Below, one piece after another: positions 16,666-25,130 of a stretch of 64,000 nucleotides of DNA (position 1 is its first letter; the number at the start of each line of letters is the position of its first letter). The stretch comes from Mycolicibacterium rhodesiae JS60. Lineage in GTDB: Bacteria; Actinomycetota; Actinomycetes; Mycobacteriales; Mycobacteriaceae. The DNA lies in contig AGIQ01000003.1 of the NCBI GenBank assembly GCA_000230935.2, positions 372,001 through 436,000 on the forward strand, written 5' to 3'. The position numbers were made by a program, and so were the translations under genes. The notes below the pieces were generated by a model, which did no database searches, was not told the DNA's origin, and saw only the letters and a program-made list of their open reading frames with translations.

Positions 16666-16787
16666 CGCGGGCAGCAGTCGCACGGTCGCGGCGGGCGCCA
16701 GCATTTGGCCGGCTCGCGGCGCGGTGGTGGTTCCGGCTTAGGCTCACGCCTTAGCTCGATGCGCCTGCGTAGCAGCGTGATTGCCAT
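16662..16787 (-). CDS. Small basic, proline-rich protein (41 residues)
   Basis: The product is rich in Arg and Pro (ITLLRRRIELRREPKPEPPP) and ends with a Cys cluster PCDCCPR that may bind metal. A strong GGGGGA site precedes the ATG at 16787. The stop overlaps the start of the next small gene (ATGA). A far-upstream start in the same frame is possible but has no ribosome-binding site. Function unknown. Confidence 0.5.
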   Translation of the reverse strand: MAITLLRRRIELRREPKPEPPPRREPAKCWRPPRPCDCCPR

Positions 16788-16872
16788 GATTCCCCCTTGA
16801 GATGGCGAATGCCCGGACCTCCGCACAGGATGGGGCGGGGTCCGGGCAACGCCGGTCTGTACGTTGTGTCGG

Positions 16873-17154
16873 TTAAGCAGAAGTGAGCTTTGACCAATCC
16901 CGTGCAGGACGGCCCGCGAAGTAGTCGGCATGCGCAATAAGCTGCGCGCCAAGTTCCATCAGATCGTCAGTCGACAGCACCGGAATGGTCACTGAGTCGA
17001 CGCCGAGTAGTCGCTGCGGATGCCAATCGGGCGCGTCAAGGTCCTGTTCTGTCCCGTTGAATCGAAGGGCGAAACCGCACACGTCACCGCCCGGCTGATG
17101 TAGTACCTCAAACTCAAGGCTCGTCGGCATCAACGTCAGGTTTGCGTTGTGCAT
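16873..17154 (-). CDS. Hypothetical protein of the integrated element
   Basis: The ATG at 17154 (MHNANLTLMPTSLEFEVLH) follows CAGGAG and gives a 93-residue soluble protein. It has an alternating beta-rich N-terminus and a helix SMDDLMELGAQLIAHADYF-like near the C-terminus. I do not recognise the family. It lies between the two HNH-type genes in the early/middle block of the element. An in-frame longer start at 17226 would overlap the preceding gene and is not favoured. Confidence 0.55.
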   Translation of the reverse strand: MHNANLTLMPTSLEFEVLHQPGGDVCGFALRFNGTEQDLDAPDWHPQRLLGVDSVTIPVLSTDDLMELGAQLIAHADYFAGRPARDWSKLTSA

Positions 17155-17183
17155 ACCGATATTTCTCCTGTCGCAAATTGTTG

Positions 17184-17954
17184 TCAGCCAGCCTTGCTGG
17201 CGGGTGGTATGTAGTCGGGGTCCCACTTGGCGACTCGCCGTAGTGGCTTGTGCACCATGCGGTGACGCATTGGCGCGTCTATCCGTTCGCCCATGATTGG
17301 GTCAGGATGCATAGCCCCGCTGTGTGGCTGATAGGTGCCGCCGCGCGAGGGCCTGTTGAATTGCCTTAACGCCACGACTTCGGACACCAGGAGATTCCGG
17401 ATAGTTGTGCGCCACTTCATGTTCGGCGGTAGGGCGGTTGCCCACGCCAGGTTTTCTGTCGCAAGATTGCTGGGGTCGCCGTCTAGGTGCTTCACCCATG
17501 CGCCGACCCAACCGTAAGGTGGGGACCCTAGTACCTCGTACGCGATGACTTCTGCTGCCCGCCATCGCCGGTCATACACGATGCCCCGGTTCGTCTCAGT
17601 AGGGTCGGCGTCGGGATCGGCCAGGTAGGCGCCCGATATTGGCCCGCCGTACGCGGTCGGCACCGGCCCCGCGTAGTCCTTGCCCAGATTGATCAGGTGA
17701 CCGTACTTGCCGCTGAGTTGCACCGGATGGCGGGAACGATAGAAACGCCCGGCATCGTTAAATTGCAGCCCGGATGCGCCGGTTACGTCTCGGCGCTTAC
17801 TGCGTTTCTTAGGTCCATTCACGTACCGGGGTGACACACTCGACTGGTCTACTAACCTTTCTTCTATCTTGAGCATATCGGCGCAGGCCTCAAATTGCGC
17901 ATTAGCATATTCTGGGAGTTGGCGACCTGCGGTTTTACCCGCAGGGCCACCCAT
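17184..17954 (-). CDS. HNH homing-type endonuclease-like protein
   Basis: The 256-residue product has, near residues 165-190, the pattern VKHLDGDPSNLATENLAWAT. This matches the HxDG-N-NL-W-T core of HNH homing endonucleases such as those with NUMOD4 domains. The preceding part includes IVYDRRWRAAEVIAYEVLG. The first core residue pair is KH rather than NH, so activity is uncertain. The start at 17954 is preferred because longer starts overlap the upstream 82-residue gene. A free-standing homing-like nuclease in a small satellite could be an invader or a host/helper interference factor. Confidence 0.65.
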   Translation of the reverse strand: MGGPAGKTAGRQLPEYANAQFEACADMLKIEERLVDQSSVSPRYVNGPKKRSKRRDVTGASGLQFNDAGRFYRSRHPVQLSGKYGHLINLGKDYAGPVPTAYGGPISGAYLADPDADPTETNRGIVYDRRWRAAEVIAYEVLGSPPYGWVGAWVKHLDGDPSNLATENLAWATALPPNMKWRTTIRNLLVSEVVALRQFNRPSRGGTYQPHSGAMHPDPIMGERIDAPMRHRMVHKPLRRVAKWDPDYIPPASKAG

Positions 17955-17967
17955 TCCAGCATCCAAT

Positions 17968-18216
17968 TCAGGCCATCCGGTAGCGCTTGCGCGGTGTCGC
18001 CTTAACCGTTCGCTTAGCAGGCTCATCACCACTATCTTGGCCGATTAGAGCCACACCAACGGCGTGGGCCGCGTAGTCGGGCAACACGTACGCGTCGCCA
18101 ACTAGCAGGCCATCATCGTTAGTCCAGCGCCGCTCCAAGTGGGCAAAGCCGGACTCATCAGTCCACACCAAATAAGTCTCGCTACCTGCAAGAATCTCCG
18201 TTGTGCTTACCGTCAT
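17968..18216 (-). CDS. Hypothetical small protein (82 residues)
   Basis: The product starts MTVSTTEILAGSETYLVWTD and has a beta-rich N-terminal half and a basic tail (KRTVKATPRKRYRMA). A strong GGGGGA site lies 6 bases before the ATG. It is the first gene after the excisionase-like gene and 14 bp ahead of the HNH-like gene. No family recognised. The basic tail would suit nucleic-acid binding. Confidence 0.6.
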   Translation of the reverse strand: MTVSTTEILAGSETYLVWTDESGFAHLERRWTNDDGLLVGDAYVLPDYAAHAVGVALIGQDSGDEPAKRTVKATPRKRYRMA

Positions 18217-18234
18217 GATCTTTCCCCCGATGTC

Positions 18235-18417
18235 TTAAGCTGCGAACTGGGACTCTAGCCAGGCCTCGATGTCGGCGCGCTTCCATACACGCCTACGGCC
18301 CAACTTCGCAGATGGCGGCAACTTGCCCAGCCGCTCCCAATACCTGACAGTTTCGATGCTCCGACCGCAATAAGTTGCGATCCCGGCAGCGTCGATAAAC
18401 ACGCTGTTTTCTGACAT
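18235..18417 (-). CDS. Excisionase-like / AlpA-MerR-type helix-turn-helix protein
   Basis: This 60-residue protein is almost entirely one winged-helix DNA-binding unit (FIDAAGIATYCGRSIETVRYWERLGKLPP, then GRRRVWKRADIEAWLESQ). It is the pattern of excisionase-family and AlpA-like regulators that bend attachment-site DNA or activate integrase genes. AAAGG precedes the ATG at 18417. It lies downstream of the integrase on the same strand, as in many actinophage integration modules. The gap 18418-18593 holds no gene and probably its promoter. It is likely the recombination directionality factor. Confidence 0.8.
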   Translation of the reverse strand: MSENSVFIDAAGIATYCGRSIETVRYWERLGKLPPSAKLGRRRVWKRADIEAWLESQFAA

Positions 18418-18593
18418 GATTGCCTTTCGGCATTGCGGCATAGTTAATCCTGCCGCTTAGGATTGCCAGGCAGCGTGCGAATTGCTTACTGGACCCCGGA
18501 AATATTGCGTCCACCCCTGACTATTGCAAGGTTAACACCGGTGGTTGTCAGCGACTAGCGATGTGGAGGCGCGGTCTTTAGACGCGGCGCTAC

Positions 18594-19823
18594 TCAGGCG
18601 CGAAGCACCGAGTCAATCGCATCCCGTGTGCGGTCGTCCGAATCCGGCCACAAGTGCGAATAGGTGTCCAACGTCTCCGAAGCCGACGCGTGGCCCAGGC
18701 GGGCTTGCACCGTCTTGACGGACTCCCCGTATCGGATAAGCAGGCTGGCGTAGTAGTGCCTCAGGGTGTGGATGCCAGAGCGGGGCGGTAGCTTCGCTGC
18801 CTGCGCCGCTGCGAGCCAGTGGTAGCCAAAGGTCGAACGTGGAATGGGCTTGCCGTCCCATGTGAACACCAGGCCATCAGGTCCGGGCGGAAACTGTTTC
18901 AGATGTTCCTTTAACGCCGCGACCACTACGCCGGGCAGCGGAATCGTCCGGTAGCTCGCCCGCGTTTTCAGCGGTCCCAATTTGGGGGGATTCCCCCGGA
19001 TGAGTTGCTGGTCAACCTTGACTGTGCCGGTGCGGTCGCCGGGCTTCTCAGGCAGATAGAGCCGGTCTACAACCAGGCCGAAGCACTCACCTTGCCGCAT
19101 CCCGGTACCGGCTGCGAACGTCGCCAACGCTTGCCACTCAACCGGTAACTTGCTCCGCACTATCTCGACTTGTTCAGTCGTCGGCGGAACAATCTGCCTG
19201 TGTTCCGCCTTTGGAAGCTTGGTGCCGTCACACGGATTCGACGCTATGCACTTGTCGCGCACCGCATCCCGAAAGATGCCGAATACCATGCCGTGTAACA
19301 CGCCCACACTCGACGGTGCCAGGTCAATCCGGGCAACCCACGCCTGTACTTCGCTCGGGAGGATGGACGATATTGGGCGGTCGCCGAGCACGGGATAGGC
19401 ATGGAGCCGTAAGCGGCTCTCCGTGTGGTCAGCCGAACTGTCTCGATGGACCTGCCGCTTACGCCATTCCTCCGCGTAGTCGCGGAACGTGACCTGCCCC
19501 TTCGCGGGGTCAATGTAAGTGCCGGTATGCAAGTCGGAACCAAGTTGCCTGACATGTTTGTCTGCGTCGGCCCGCTTGTCGTACGACGTTGTGAGTTCCT
19601 TGCCGTCCGGGCCAACCCACCGGACACGCCACCGTCGACCCCTGCCGTGCAACTTGGTGCACACCTGCGTACCGGTCTGCTTGAAGTGTGTGCGGTCGGT
19701 ACACCACATAGGTCCGTCTGCGTTGTCAGCCGGGTAGAACACCTGCTCACCTTTACGGGGCGCCCGGTGCCACTGATCCTCTACGCCAGCCCGTTCGGAG
19801 CGCTTGATACGTGGAGCGTTCAT
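18594..19823 (-). CDS. Tyrosine-recombinase integrase
   Basis: The 409-residue protein has an arm-binding N-terminal part with RGRRWRVRWVGPDGKE (about 61-77) and a SAM-like core-binding domain (about 110-205). The catalytic domain has Arg243 (GTGMRQGE), Lys near 286, His352-x-x-Arg355 (HTLRHYY), His378 (LGH) and Tyr388 (DTYSHLW); all expected residues are present. It should insert and excise the element at the rnpB 3' end. The gene begins 80 bp from the right attachment core and runs in the same direction as rnpB. The N-terminal 50 residues form an extra Cys-containing segment. Confidence 0.95.
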   Translation of the reverse strand: MNAPRIKRSERAGVEDQWHRAPRKGEQVFYPADNADGPMWCTDRTHFKQTGTQVCTKLHGRGRRWRVRWVGPDGKELTTSYDKRADADKHVRQLGSDLHTGTYIDPAKGQVTFRDYAEEWRKRQVHRDSSADHTESRLRLHAYPVLGDRPISSILPSEVQAWVARIDLAPSSVGVLHGMVFGIFRDAVRDKCIASNPCDGTKLPKAEHRQIVPPTTEQVEIVRSKLPVEWQALATFAAGTGMRQGECFGLVVDRLYLPEKPGDRTGTVKVDQQLIRGNPPKLGPLKTRASYRTIPLPGVVVAALKEHLKQFPPGPDGLVFTWDGKPIPRSTFGYHWLAAAQAAKLPPRSGIHTLRHYYASLLIRYGESVKTVQARLGHASASETLDTYSHLWPDSDDRTRDAIDSVLRA

Positions 19824-19843
19824 AACGGGATCGTACGCTGCTC

Positions 19844-19862
19844 TGCGTAGCCCCTGCGTAGC
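19844..19862 (+). promoter_or_regulatory. Right pair of candidate integrase arm-type binding sites
   Basis: TGCGTAGC occurs at 19844-19851 and 19855-19862, 11 bp apart, matching the pair at 9149-9167 in sequence, spacing and orientation. The pair is 42 bp from the right core and directly upstream of the integrase start. A second short repeat, ATAGCTA, occurs twice between this pair and the core. Confidence 0.7.
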
Positions 19863-19903
19863 AGCAGGGTCAGATAGCTACATATTGCCAGCTAAATAGC
19901 TAT

Positions 19904-20307
<404 letters not shown>

Positions 20308-20319
20308 GAACAAACTAGC

Positions 20320-20940
20320 TCATTTGCGCCGCAACTGGATCACATTGTCGACCAGCGTGGCCTGTTGACCGTCGGGCCCGACGGCATCGCGCTCGACCGG
20401 ACCGAGCCGTACCGTCTCCCATTGCGCGTCGTCGAGGGCGAGGCCGGCCAGCACCTCCTCGGCGGGCGGGAATTGGTGGTGGTGCACCTCCTCCGACGCC
20501 CAGGGTGGGGCGCCGCCGTGGTCGACGATCAGCAGGGTTCCGCCCGGTGTCAGGGTGGCGGCGGCCCGGCGCAGGATCGCCAGCCGGTCCATCTCCAGGG
20601 TGGTGTGGAAGAAGTGCGCCGACACCAGATCGAAGGGCCCCTCGGGCAGGGTCTTGGTCAAGTCGTGCTGCTGAAAATCGATGTGCGCCAGCACTCCTCG
20701 GGCCTCGGCGTCTTCGGCGGCGCGGGCCAGCGCGGTGGTGGAGACGTCGACGGCCACGACCTGCCAGCCGTGTTCGGCCAACCACATGGCGTCACCACCC
20801 TCACCGCAGCCCAAGTCCAGTGCGCGCGACCCGGTCAGCCCGCCGACGATCTCTTCGAGGCGGGCGTTGGGCCGTCCGCTCCAGATCCGTGGCTTCTCGG
20901 CGTAGCGGGTTTCCCAGTGGGTGTGGTGATCGGTGTCCAT
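20320..20940 (-). CDS. SAM-dependent class I methyltransferase
   Basis: The product has 206 residues from the ATG at 20940 (MDTDHHTHWETRYAEKP). Motif I is LDLGCGEGGDAMWLAEHGW (about 40-58), followed by the acidic strand VVAVDVS and the FDLVSAHFFHT motif. The HWE-Y and W-GRPN start is typical of small-molecule methyltransferases of the Tellurite-resistance/Methyltransf_25 type. It is divergent from an XRE-cupin regulator with only 47 bp between the starts, so the pair is probably co-regulated. Substrate unknown. Its 3' end lies about 12 bp from rnpB. Confidence 0.85.
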   Translation of the reverse strand: MDTDHHTHWETRYAEKPRIWSGRPNARLEEIVGGLTGSRALDLGCGEGGDAMWLAEHGWQVVAVDVSTTALARAAEDAEARGVLAHIDFQQHDLTKTLPEGPFDLVSAHFFHTTLEMDRLAILRRAAATLTPGGTLLIVDHGGAPPWASEEVHHHQFPPAEEVLAGLALDDAQWETVRLGPVERDAVGPDGQQATLVDNVIQLRRK

Positions 20941-20970
20941 GCGCCCAGCTTGCCGTCGCCGGGGCCGTAG

Positions 20971-20998
20971 TGGCAAGGTCATTTGCCATGCAGGCAAA
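20971..20998. promoter_or_regulatory. Interlocked inverted repeats, candidate autoregulatory operator
   Basis: TGGCAA-N6-TTGCCA (20971-20988) and TTTGCC-N5-GGCAAA (20982-20998) share a half-site and overlap the start codon of the XRE-cupin gene. The regulator encoded there is the obvious candidate ligand. Confidence 0.5.
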
Positions 20999-21554
20999 CG
21001 ACGACGTCGATTCCAGGGTGCGCAGGCGGCTGCGCGAACTGCGCGGCCGGCTCGGGCTGACCCTTGAGGACGTCGCGTCCCGGGCCGGTATCGACGTCTC
21101 GACGCTGAGCCGGCTGGAATCGGGCAAGCGCCGGCTCGCCCTGGATCACCTGCCCAGACTGGCCGCGGCGCTCTCGGTCAGCACCGACGACTTGCTCGGC
21201 GCACCGGAGACCGTCGACCCCCGGGTACGCGCCCCGTCGCACACCCGGCACCTGGTCACGTACTGGCCGCTGACCCGGCACACCGGCGGCGGACCGCAGG
21301 CCTTCAAGATCCGCATCAGCGCGCGGCGGCGCACCCCGCCCCCCGAACTGCCCACCCACGAGGGCCAGGAATGGCTGTACGTGCTGTCCGGTCGCCTCCA
21401 ATTGATCCTGGGCGACCAGCATTTCGTCATCGACCCCGGCGAGGCCGTGGAGTTCAGCACGTGGACACCGCACTGGTTCGGTACGGTCGACGGCCCGGTG
21501 GAAGCCATCATCCTGTTCGGCCCGCACGGCGAACGAGTTCACCTGCGACAGTAG
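20988..21554 (+). CDS. XRE-family transcriptional regulator with C-terminal cupin domain
   Basis: This 188-residue protein has an N-terminal XRE helix-turn-helix (residues about 10-65, LGLTLEDVASRAGIDVSTLSRLE). A cupin sensor domain follows (about 105-185, HEGQEWLYVLSGRLQLIL and DPGEAVEFSTWTPHW). Proteins of this build usually repress small divergent operons and sense a small molecule in the cupin. The ATG at 20988 lies inside a palindrome, so binding there would block its own translation start and the divergent methyltransferase promoter. Confidence 0.9.
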   Translation: MQANDDVDSRVRRRLRELRGRLGLTLEDVASRAGIDVSTLSRLESGKRRLALDHLPRLAAALSVSTDDLLGAPETVDPRVRAPSHTRHLVTYWPLTRHTGGGPQAFKIRISARRRTPPPELPTHEGQEWLYVLSGRLQLILGDQHFVIDPGEAVEFSTWTPHWFGTVDGPVEAIILFGPHGERVHLRQ

Positions 21555-21557
21555 GCC

Positions 21558-22631
21558 TCAGCCCAGATACGAGGTCTGGTTCACCAGCCGCACCGACGAC
21601 CCGCCATCGGGATAGAACTCGGCGATGCTCAGCGACGCGAGATCCAGATGCAGCCGGTGCAGGATGCTGGTTCCCGCGTCCAGCGCCAGGCGCAGCATGG
21701 TTTTGATCGGCGTCACGTGCGAGACCACCAGGACAGTGTTGCCCGGATACTCGGCGATGATCCGCGACCGCAACCGCTGAATCCGTTCCTGCACATCATC
21801 GAAGCTCTCCCCGGCCGGCGGACGCAGGCTGGTGTCGCGCAGCCAGTGCCCGTGCAGGTCCGGGTCGCGTTGGCGGGCTTCGGCGAACGTCAGCCCTTCC
21901 CAGGCACCGAAATCCGTCTCGATCAGATCGTCGTCGACCGTCACGTCCAGGCCGAGCGCCTTGGCCGCGGCGGACGCCGTGTCATAGGCGCGGCGCAGCG
22001 GCGAGGAGATCACCGCGTCGATGCCGCCGCGTTCGGCCAGGTACCGCGCCGCGGCGTCGGCCTGGCTGCGTCCGGTCTCGGTCAGCTCCGGATTACCGCG
22101 GCCCGAATAGCGCCGCTCGCGCGAGAATTCGGTCTGCCCGTGCCGCAGCAGCAGCATGCGGGTCGGCGCCCCCTGGTTGCCGGTCCAGACCGCGGGCGGC
22201 ACGGCGACCGCCGCGGCCGGCGTTCCTGCGGCGGCAGCATCCATCGCTTCGTTGGCCAGGCGGTCGGCATAGGAGTTCTGCTCGCGCGGAATCCACTCGT
22301 AGGTCACCGAATCAAATGTCGACGCCAGCGCACGGGCCTGCTGCTGCAACTCGGCCATCGCGGGATGCTTGACCTTCCAGCGGCCGGTCATCTGTTCGAC
22401 AACGAGCTTCGAATCCATCGACACGGCAACCTCATTGGCGCCCAGCGCCCGGGCTTCTTCCAGGCCTGCGATGAGCCCGCGGTATTCGGCCACATTGTTG
22501 GTGGTGACCCCGATCGCCGTGCCGTGCTCGGCGAGCACGGTCTGGTGATCCGCCGACCAGACCACACAGCCGTAGCCGGCCGGGCCGGGGTTGCCCCGCG
22601 ATCCACCGTCGGCCTCGACGAGAACCTTCAT
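21558..22631 (-). CDS. Bifunctional RNase HI / histidine phosphatase (Rv2228c-type)
   Basis: The product has about 357 residues. The N-terminal RNase HI domain (1-140) has VEADGGSRGNPGPAGYG, the EYRGLIAGLEEA Glu, VSMDSKLVVEQM and the terminal Asp in SYADRLANEAMD. The C-terminal phosphoglycerate-mutase-like domain (about 155-355) has LLLRHGQTEFSRERRYSG and VVSHVTPIK, with both catalytic His. In mycobacteria this fusion removes RNA from RNA-DNA hybrids and has acid phosphatase (alpha-ribazole phosphatase-like, CobC) activity. It overlaps the upstream zinc-ribbon gene and forms an operon with it and the Nif3 gene. Confidence 0.94.
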   Translation of the reverse strand: MKVLVEADGGSRGNPGPAGYGCVVWSADHQTVLAEHGTAIGVTTNNVAEYRGLIAGLEEARALGANEVAVSMDSKLVVEQMTGRWKVKHPAMAELQQQARALASTFDSVTYEWIPREQNSYADRLANEAMDAAAAGTPAAAVAVPPAVWTGNQGAPTRMLLLRHGQTEFSRERRYSGRGNPELTETGRSQADAAARYLAERGGIDAVISSPLRRAYDTASAAAKALGLDVTVDDDLIETDFGAWEGLTFAEARQRDPDLHGHWLRDTSLRPPAGESFDDVQERIQRLRSRIIAEYPGNTVLVVSHVTPIKTMLRLALDAGTSILHRLHLDLASLSIAEFYPDGGSSVRLVNQTSYLG

Positions 22632-23365
22632 CACGATGCCCCGCCCAGGCGCAGCAGGATCGCCTGGCACTCGGGGCAGCGGACCACCTCGTCCTCCGGC
22701 GCGGCCGAGATCCGGGCCAGCTCACCGCGATCCAGCTCGATGCGGCACGCGCCGCACCGCCGGCCCAGCAGCCTCGCGGCACCGACACCGGAGGCGGCCC
22801 GCTGCCGTTCGTACAGCTGGGCCAGGGCCGCGTCCAGCCCGGCCAGGATCCCGTCCCGTTGGGCGGTGCGCTGTCCGCGCTGCTTCTCGATCTCCTCCAG
22901 CGCCTCGTCGCGGTTGTGTCCGGCGGTGGTCAGATCCGCTTGCAGCGCTTCGGCTTTCGCGCGTTCCACAGATTGGTCACCGGTCAGCTGTTCGACGCGT
23001 TCCATCACCTCGAGCAGCGAATCCTCCAGGCTGGCCTGTCTGCGCTCCAGCGTCTCCAGCTCGTGCTGCAATTCCTCGAGCTGCTTGGGATTGACGGTGC
23101 CGGAGTCGAGCAGCTTGCGATCGCGGTCCTCGCGCTGGCGCACCCCGTCGATCTCGGTTTCGAACCGCGCCACCTGGGCGTCGACGTCCTCGAGGGCGAT
23201 GGCCAGCGCGGCCAGCCGATCCCCTACCTCGCGGTGGTCGGCCTGCACCGTCTCGAAGGTCTGTTGCTCGGGCAGGTTGGCGGCCCGGTGCGCGAGCCGG
23301 GCCAGCTCGGCATCCAGCTCGGCCAGCTCCAGCAACGAACGTTGCTGTGCCAATTCAGCTTTCAC
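22631..23365 (-). CDS. Coiled-coil protein with C-terminal C4 zinc ribbon (Rv2229c-type)
   Basis: This 244-residue cytosolic protein is a long alpha-helical coiled coil from about 10 to 175 (LAELDAELARLAHRAANL, LEELQHELETLERRQASLED). It ends in a zinc ribbon with CGACRIEL and CPECQAILLRLG, four Cys in all. The GTG at 23365 overlaps the stop of the upstream Nif3 gene (GTGA), matching the known mycobacterial start. The exact role is unknown; a related structure from another bacterium suggests nucleic-acid binding. Conserved position between Nif3 and RNase H/phosphatase genes. Confidence 0.92.
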   Translation of the reverse strand: MKAELAQQRSLLELAELDAELARLAHRAANLPEQQTFETVQADHREVGDRLAALAIALEDVDAQVARFETEIDGVRQREDRDRKLLDSGTVNPKQLEELQHELETLERRQASLEDSLLEVMERVEQLTGDQSVERAKAEALQADLTTAGHNRDEALEEIEKQRGQRTAQRDGILAGLDAALAQLYERQRAASGVGAARLLGRRCGACRIELDRGELARISAAPEDEVVRCPECQAILLRLGGAS

Positions 23366-24417
23366 GACATGCCTTTCGAAAGTTCGATATTCCACGGGTC
23401 GGTGCGCAGGTCGCAGACCTCGACCGGCAGCGCGGCACCGAAATGAGTGCGCAGCAGCGACGCGGCCTGCGCGCACCACGGGTACTCGCTGGCCCAGTGT
23501 GCGACGTCGACCAACCCGACGCCGCTGGCGCGGCGGTGCTCGTCGGCGGGATGGTGCCGCAGATCGGCCGTCAGATAGGCGTCCACGCCCGCCGCGGCGG
23601 CCGCACCCAGCAGCGAATCGCCCGCGCCGCCACAGACCGCGACCCGCGTCACCGACGCGTCCGGGTCACCGCTCGCACGCACACCCCACGTGGTCTGCGG
23701 CAGCACCGCAGCCGCCCGCGCGACGAAGTCGGCGAACCGCAACGGCTCGGCGAGCGTCCCGATCCGCCCGATGCCCACACCGGCAGGCAGCGCCGCCAGC
23801 GGTATCACGTCGAACGCCGGCTCCTCGTAGGGATGTGCGGCGCGCAGCGCCGCCAGCACGTTGGGGCGCAACCGCGCCGGGGCGACCACTTCGACCCGGT
23901 CCTCGCTGACCCGTTCCACCGATCCGCCGGTGCCGGTATCTCCCGCACCGGCAGCGAACATGGCCGAGCGGACCGCCTCGGCCTCGCCGGCCGGCACGAA
24001 GACCACCCACTTGTCGGTGTCCTGGCCGGCGGCCGGGTCGAGCACGGCCTCGACGGTCAGCCCGAGCACCTCGGCCAGCGCGTCGGACACCCCGGGGTTG
24101 GCCGAGTCGGCGTTGGTGTGCGCGGTGAACAGCGCGGCACCGGCCCGGATCAGCCGGTGGATCAGCGCGCCCTTCGGGGTGCTGGCCGCGACCGTGTCCA
24201 CCCCGCGCAGCAGCAGCGGGTGGTGGGCCAGCAACAGCCCGCGAGAGCCGACCGTCGCCGCGACCTCTGCGGTGGCGTCGACGGCCACCGTCACCGAATC
24301 GACGACGTCGTCGGGGTCGCCGCACACCAGGCCGACCGAGTCCCAACTGCGCGCGAACGCGGGCGGGTAGGCGGCGTCCAGCACGTCGATGACCTCGCCC
24401 AGTTTCACGCCCACCAC
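23362..24417 (-). CDS. Nif3-like dinuclear metal centre protein
   Basis: The product has 351 residues. The Nif3/YbgI core is split by an inserted CutA-like domain (about 130-245, WVVFVPAGEAEAVRSAMFAAG), as in other long Nif3 proteins. Metal ligands are visible in LLAHHPLLLRG (about 62-72), TAHTNADSANPG (about 98-109) and the C-terminal LTADLRHHPADEHR and DVAHWASE segments. It is sometimes annotated as GTP cyclohydrolase I type 2, but this activity is poorly supported in bacteria. It is the first gene of a three-gene minus-strand operon and is divergent from ptkA. Confidence 0.9.
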   Translation of the reverse strand: MVGVKLGEVIDVLDAAYPPAFARSWDSVGLVCGDPDDVVDSVTVAVDATAEVAATVGSRGLLLAHHPLLLRGVDTVAASTPKGALIHRLIRAGAALFTAHTNADSANPGVSDALAEVLGLTVEAVLDPAAGQDTDKWVVFVPAGEAEAVRSAMFAAGAGDTGTGGSVERVSEDRVEVVAPARLRPNVLAALRAAHPYEEPAFDVIPLAALPAGVGIGRIGTLAEPLRFADFVARAAAVLPQTTWGVRASGDPDASVTRVAVCGGAGDSLLGAAAAAGVDAYLTADLRHHPADEHRRASGVGLVDVAHWASEYPWCAQAASLLRTHFGAALPVEVCDLRTDPWNIELSKGMS

Positions 24418-24458
24418 GCCAAGAACAGTAGTGCGCGGCGATCAGCAACAATGGACCG

Positions 24459-25130
24459 GTGACAAGCACGGCCTCCGACACCCGCCCGCAGTTGGTGATC
24501 TTCGATCTCGACGGCACCCTCACCGACTCGGCCGACGGCATCCTGGCCAGCTTCCGGCACGCGCTGGCCGCGGTCGGCGCCGAGGTGCCCGCCGGTGACC
24601 TGGCCACCCGGGTCGTCGGGCCGCCGATGCATCTGACCCTGTCCGGCCTGGGCCTCGGCGACCGCGCCGACGAGGCGATCGCCGCCTACCGCGCCGACTA
24701 CACCAGCCGCGGCTGGGCGATGAACAGCCTGTTCGACGGCATTCCGCAGCTGCTGGGTGATTTGCGCGCGGCCGGGGTACGGCTGGCGGTGGCCACCTCC
24801 AAGGCCGAGCCCACCGCGCGGCGGATCCTCGATCATTTCGGGCTGGCCGAGCACTTCGACGTGATCGCCGGCGCCACGGTCGACGGGTCGCGCTCCAGCA
24901 AGTCCGATGTGCTCGCCCATGCGCTGAGCCAGCTCCAGCCGCTGCCCGAGCGGGTCCTGATGGTGGGTGATCGCGCCCACGACGTCGAGGGCGCCGCCGA
25001 GCACGGTATCGGCACGGTCGTGGTGGGTTGGGGCTACGGCGCGGCCGACTTCCTGGAGCCGCATCTCGCCGGGGCGGCGGCCGCCCACGTGTCGACGGTG
25101 TCGGCGCTGCGGGAGGTGCTCGGTGTCTGA
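24459..25130 (+). CDS. ptkA: HAD-superfamily protein, PtkA homologue
   Basis: The 223-residue product has HAD motif I FDLDGTLTDSADG (residues about 15-27), motif II TSK near 110, Lys in motif III and motif IV MVGDRAHDVEGA near 169. The M. tuberculosis homologue beside ptpA is the protein-tyrosine kinase PtkA, which phosphorylates PtpA; the fold is that of a phosphoglycolate-phosphatase-like enzyme. The GTG start at 24459 is close to the divergent Nif3 start. It overlaps ptpA by 8 bp. The symbol rests on gene order and homology. Confidence 0.88.
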   Translation: MTSTASDTRPQLVIFDLDGTLTDSADGILASFRHALAAVGAEVPAGDLATRVVGPPMHLTLSGLGLGDRADEAIAAYRADYTSRGWAMNSLFDGIPQLLGDLRAAGVRLAVATSKAEPTARRILDHFGLAEHFDVIAGATVDGSRSSKSDVLAHALSQLQPLPERVLMVGDRAHDVEGAAEHGIGTVVVGWGYGAADFLEPHLAGAAAAHVSTVSALREVLGV

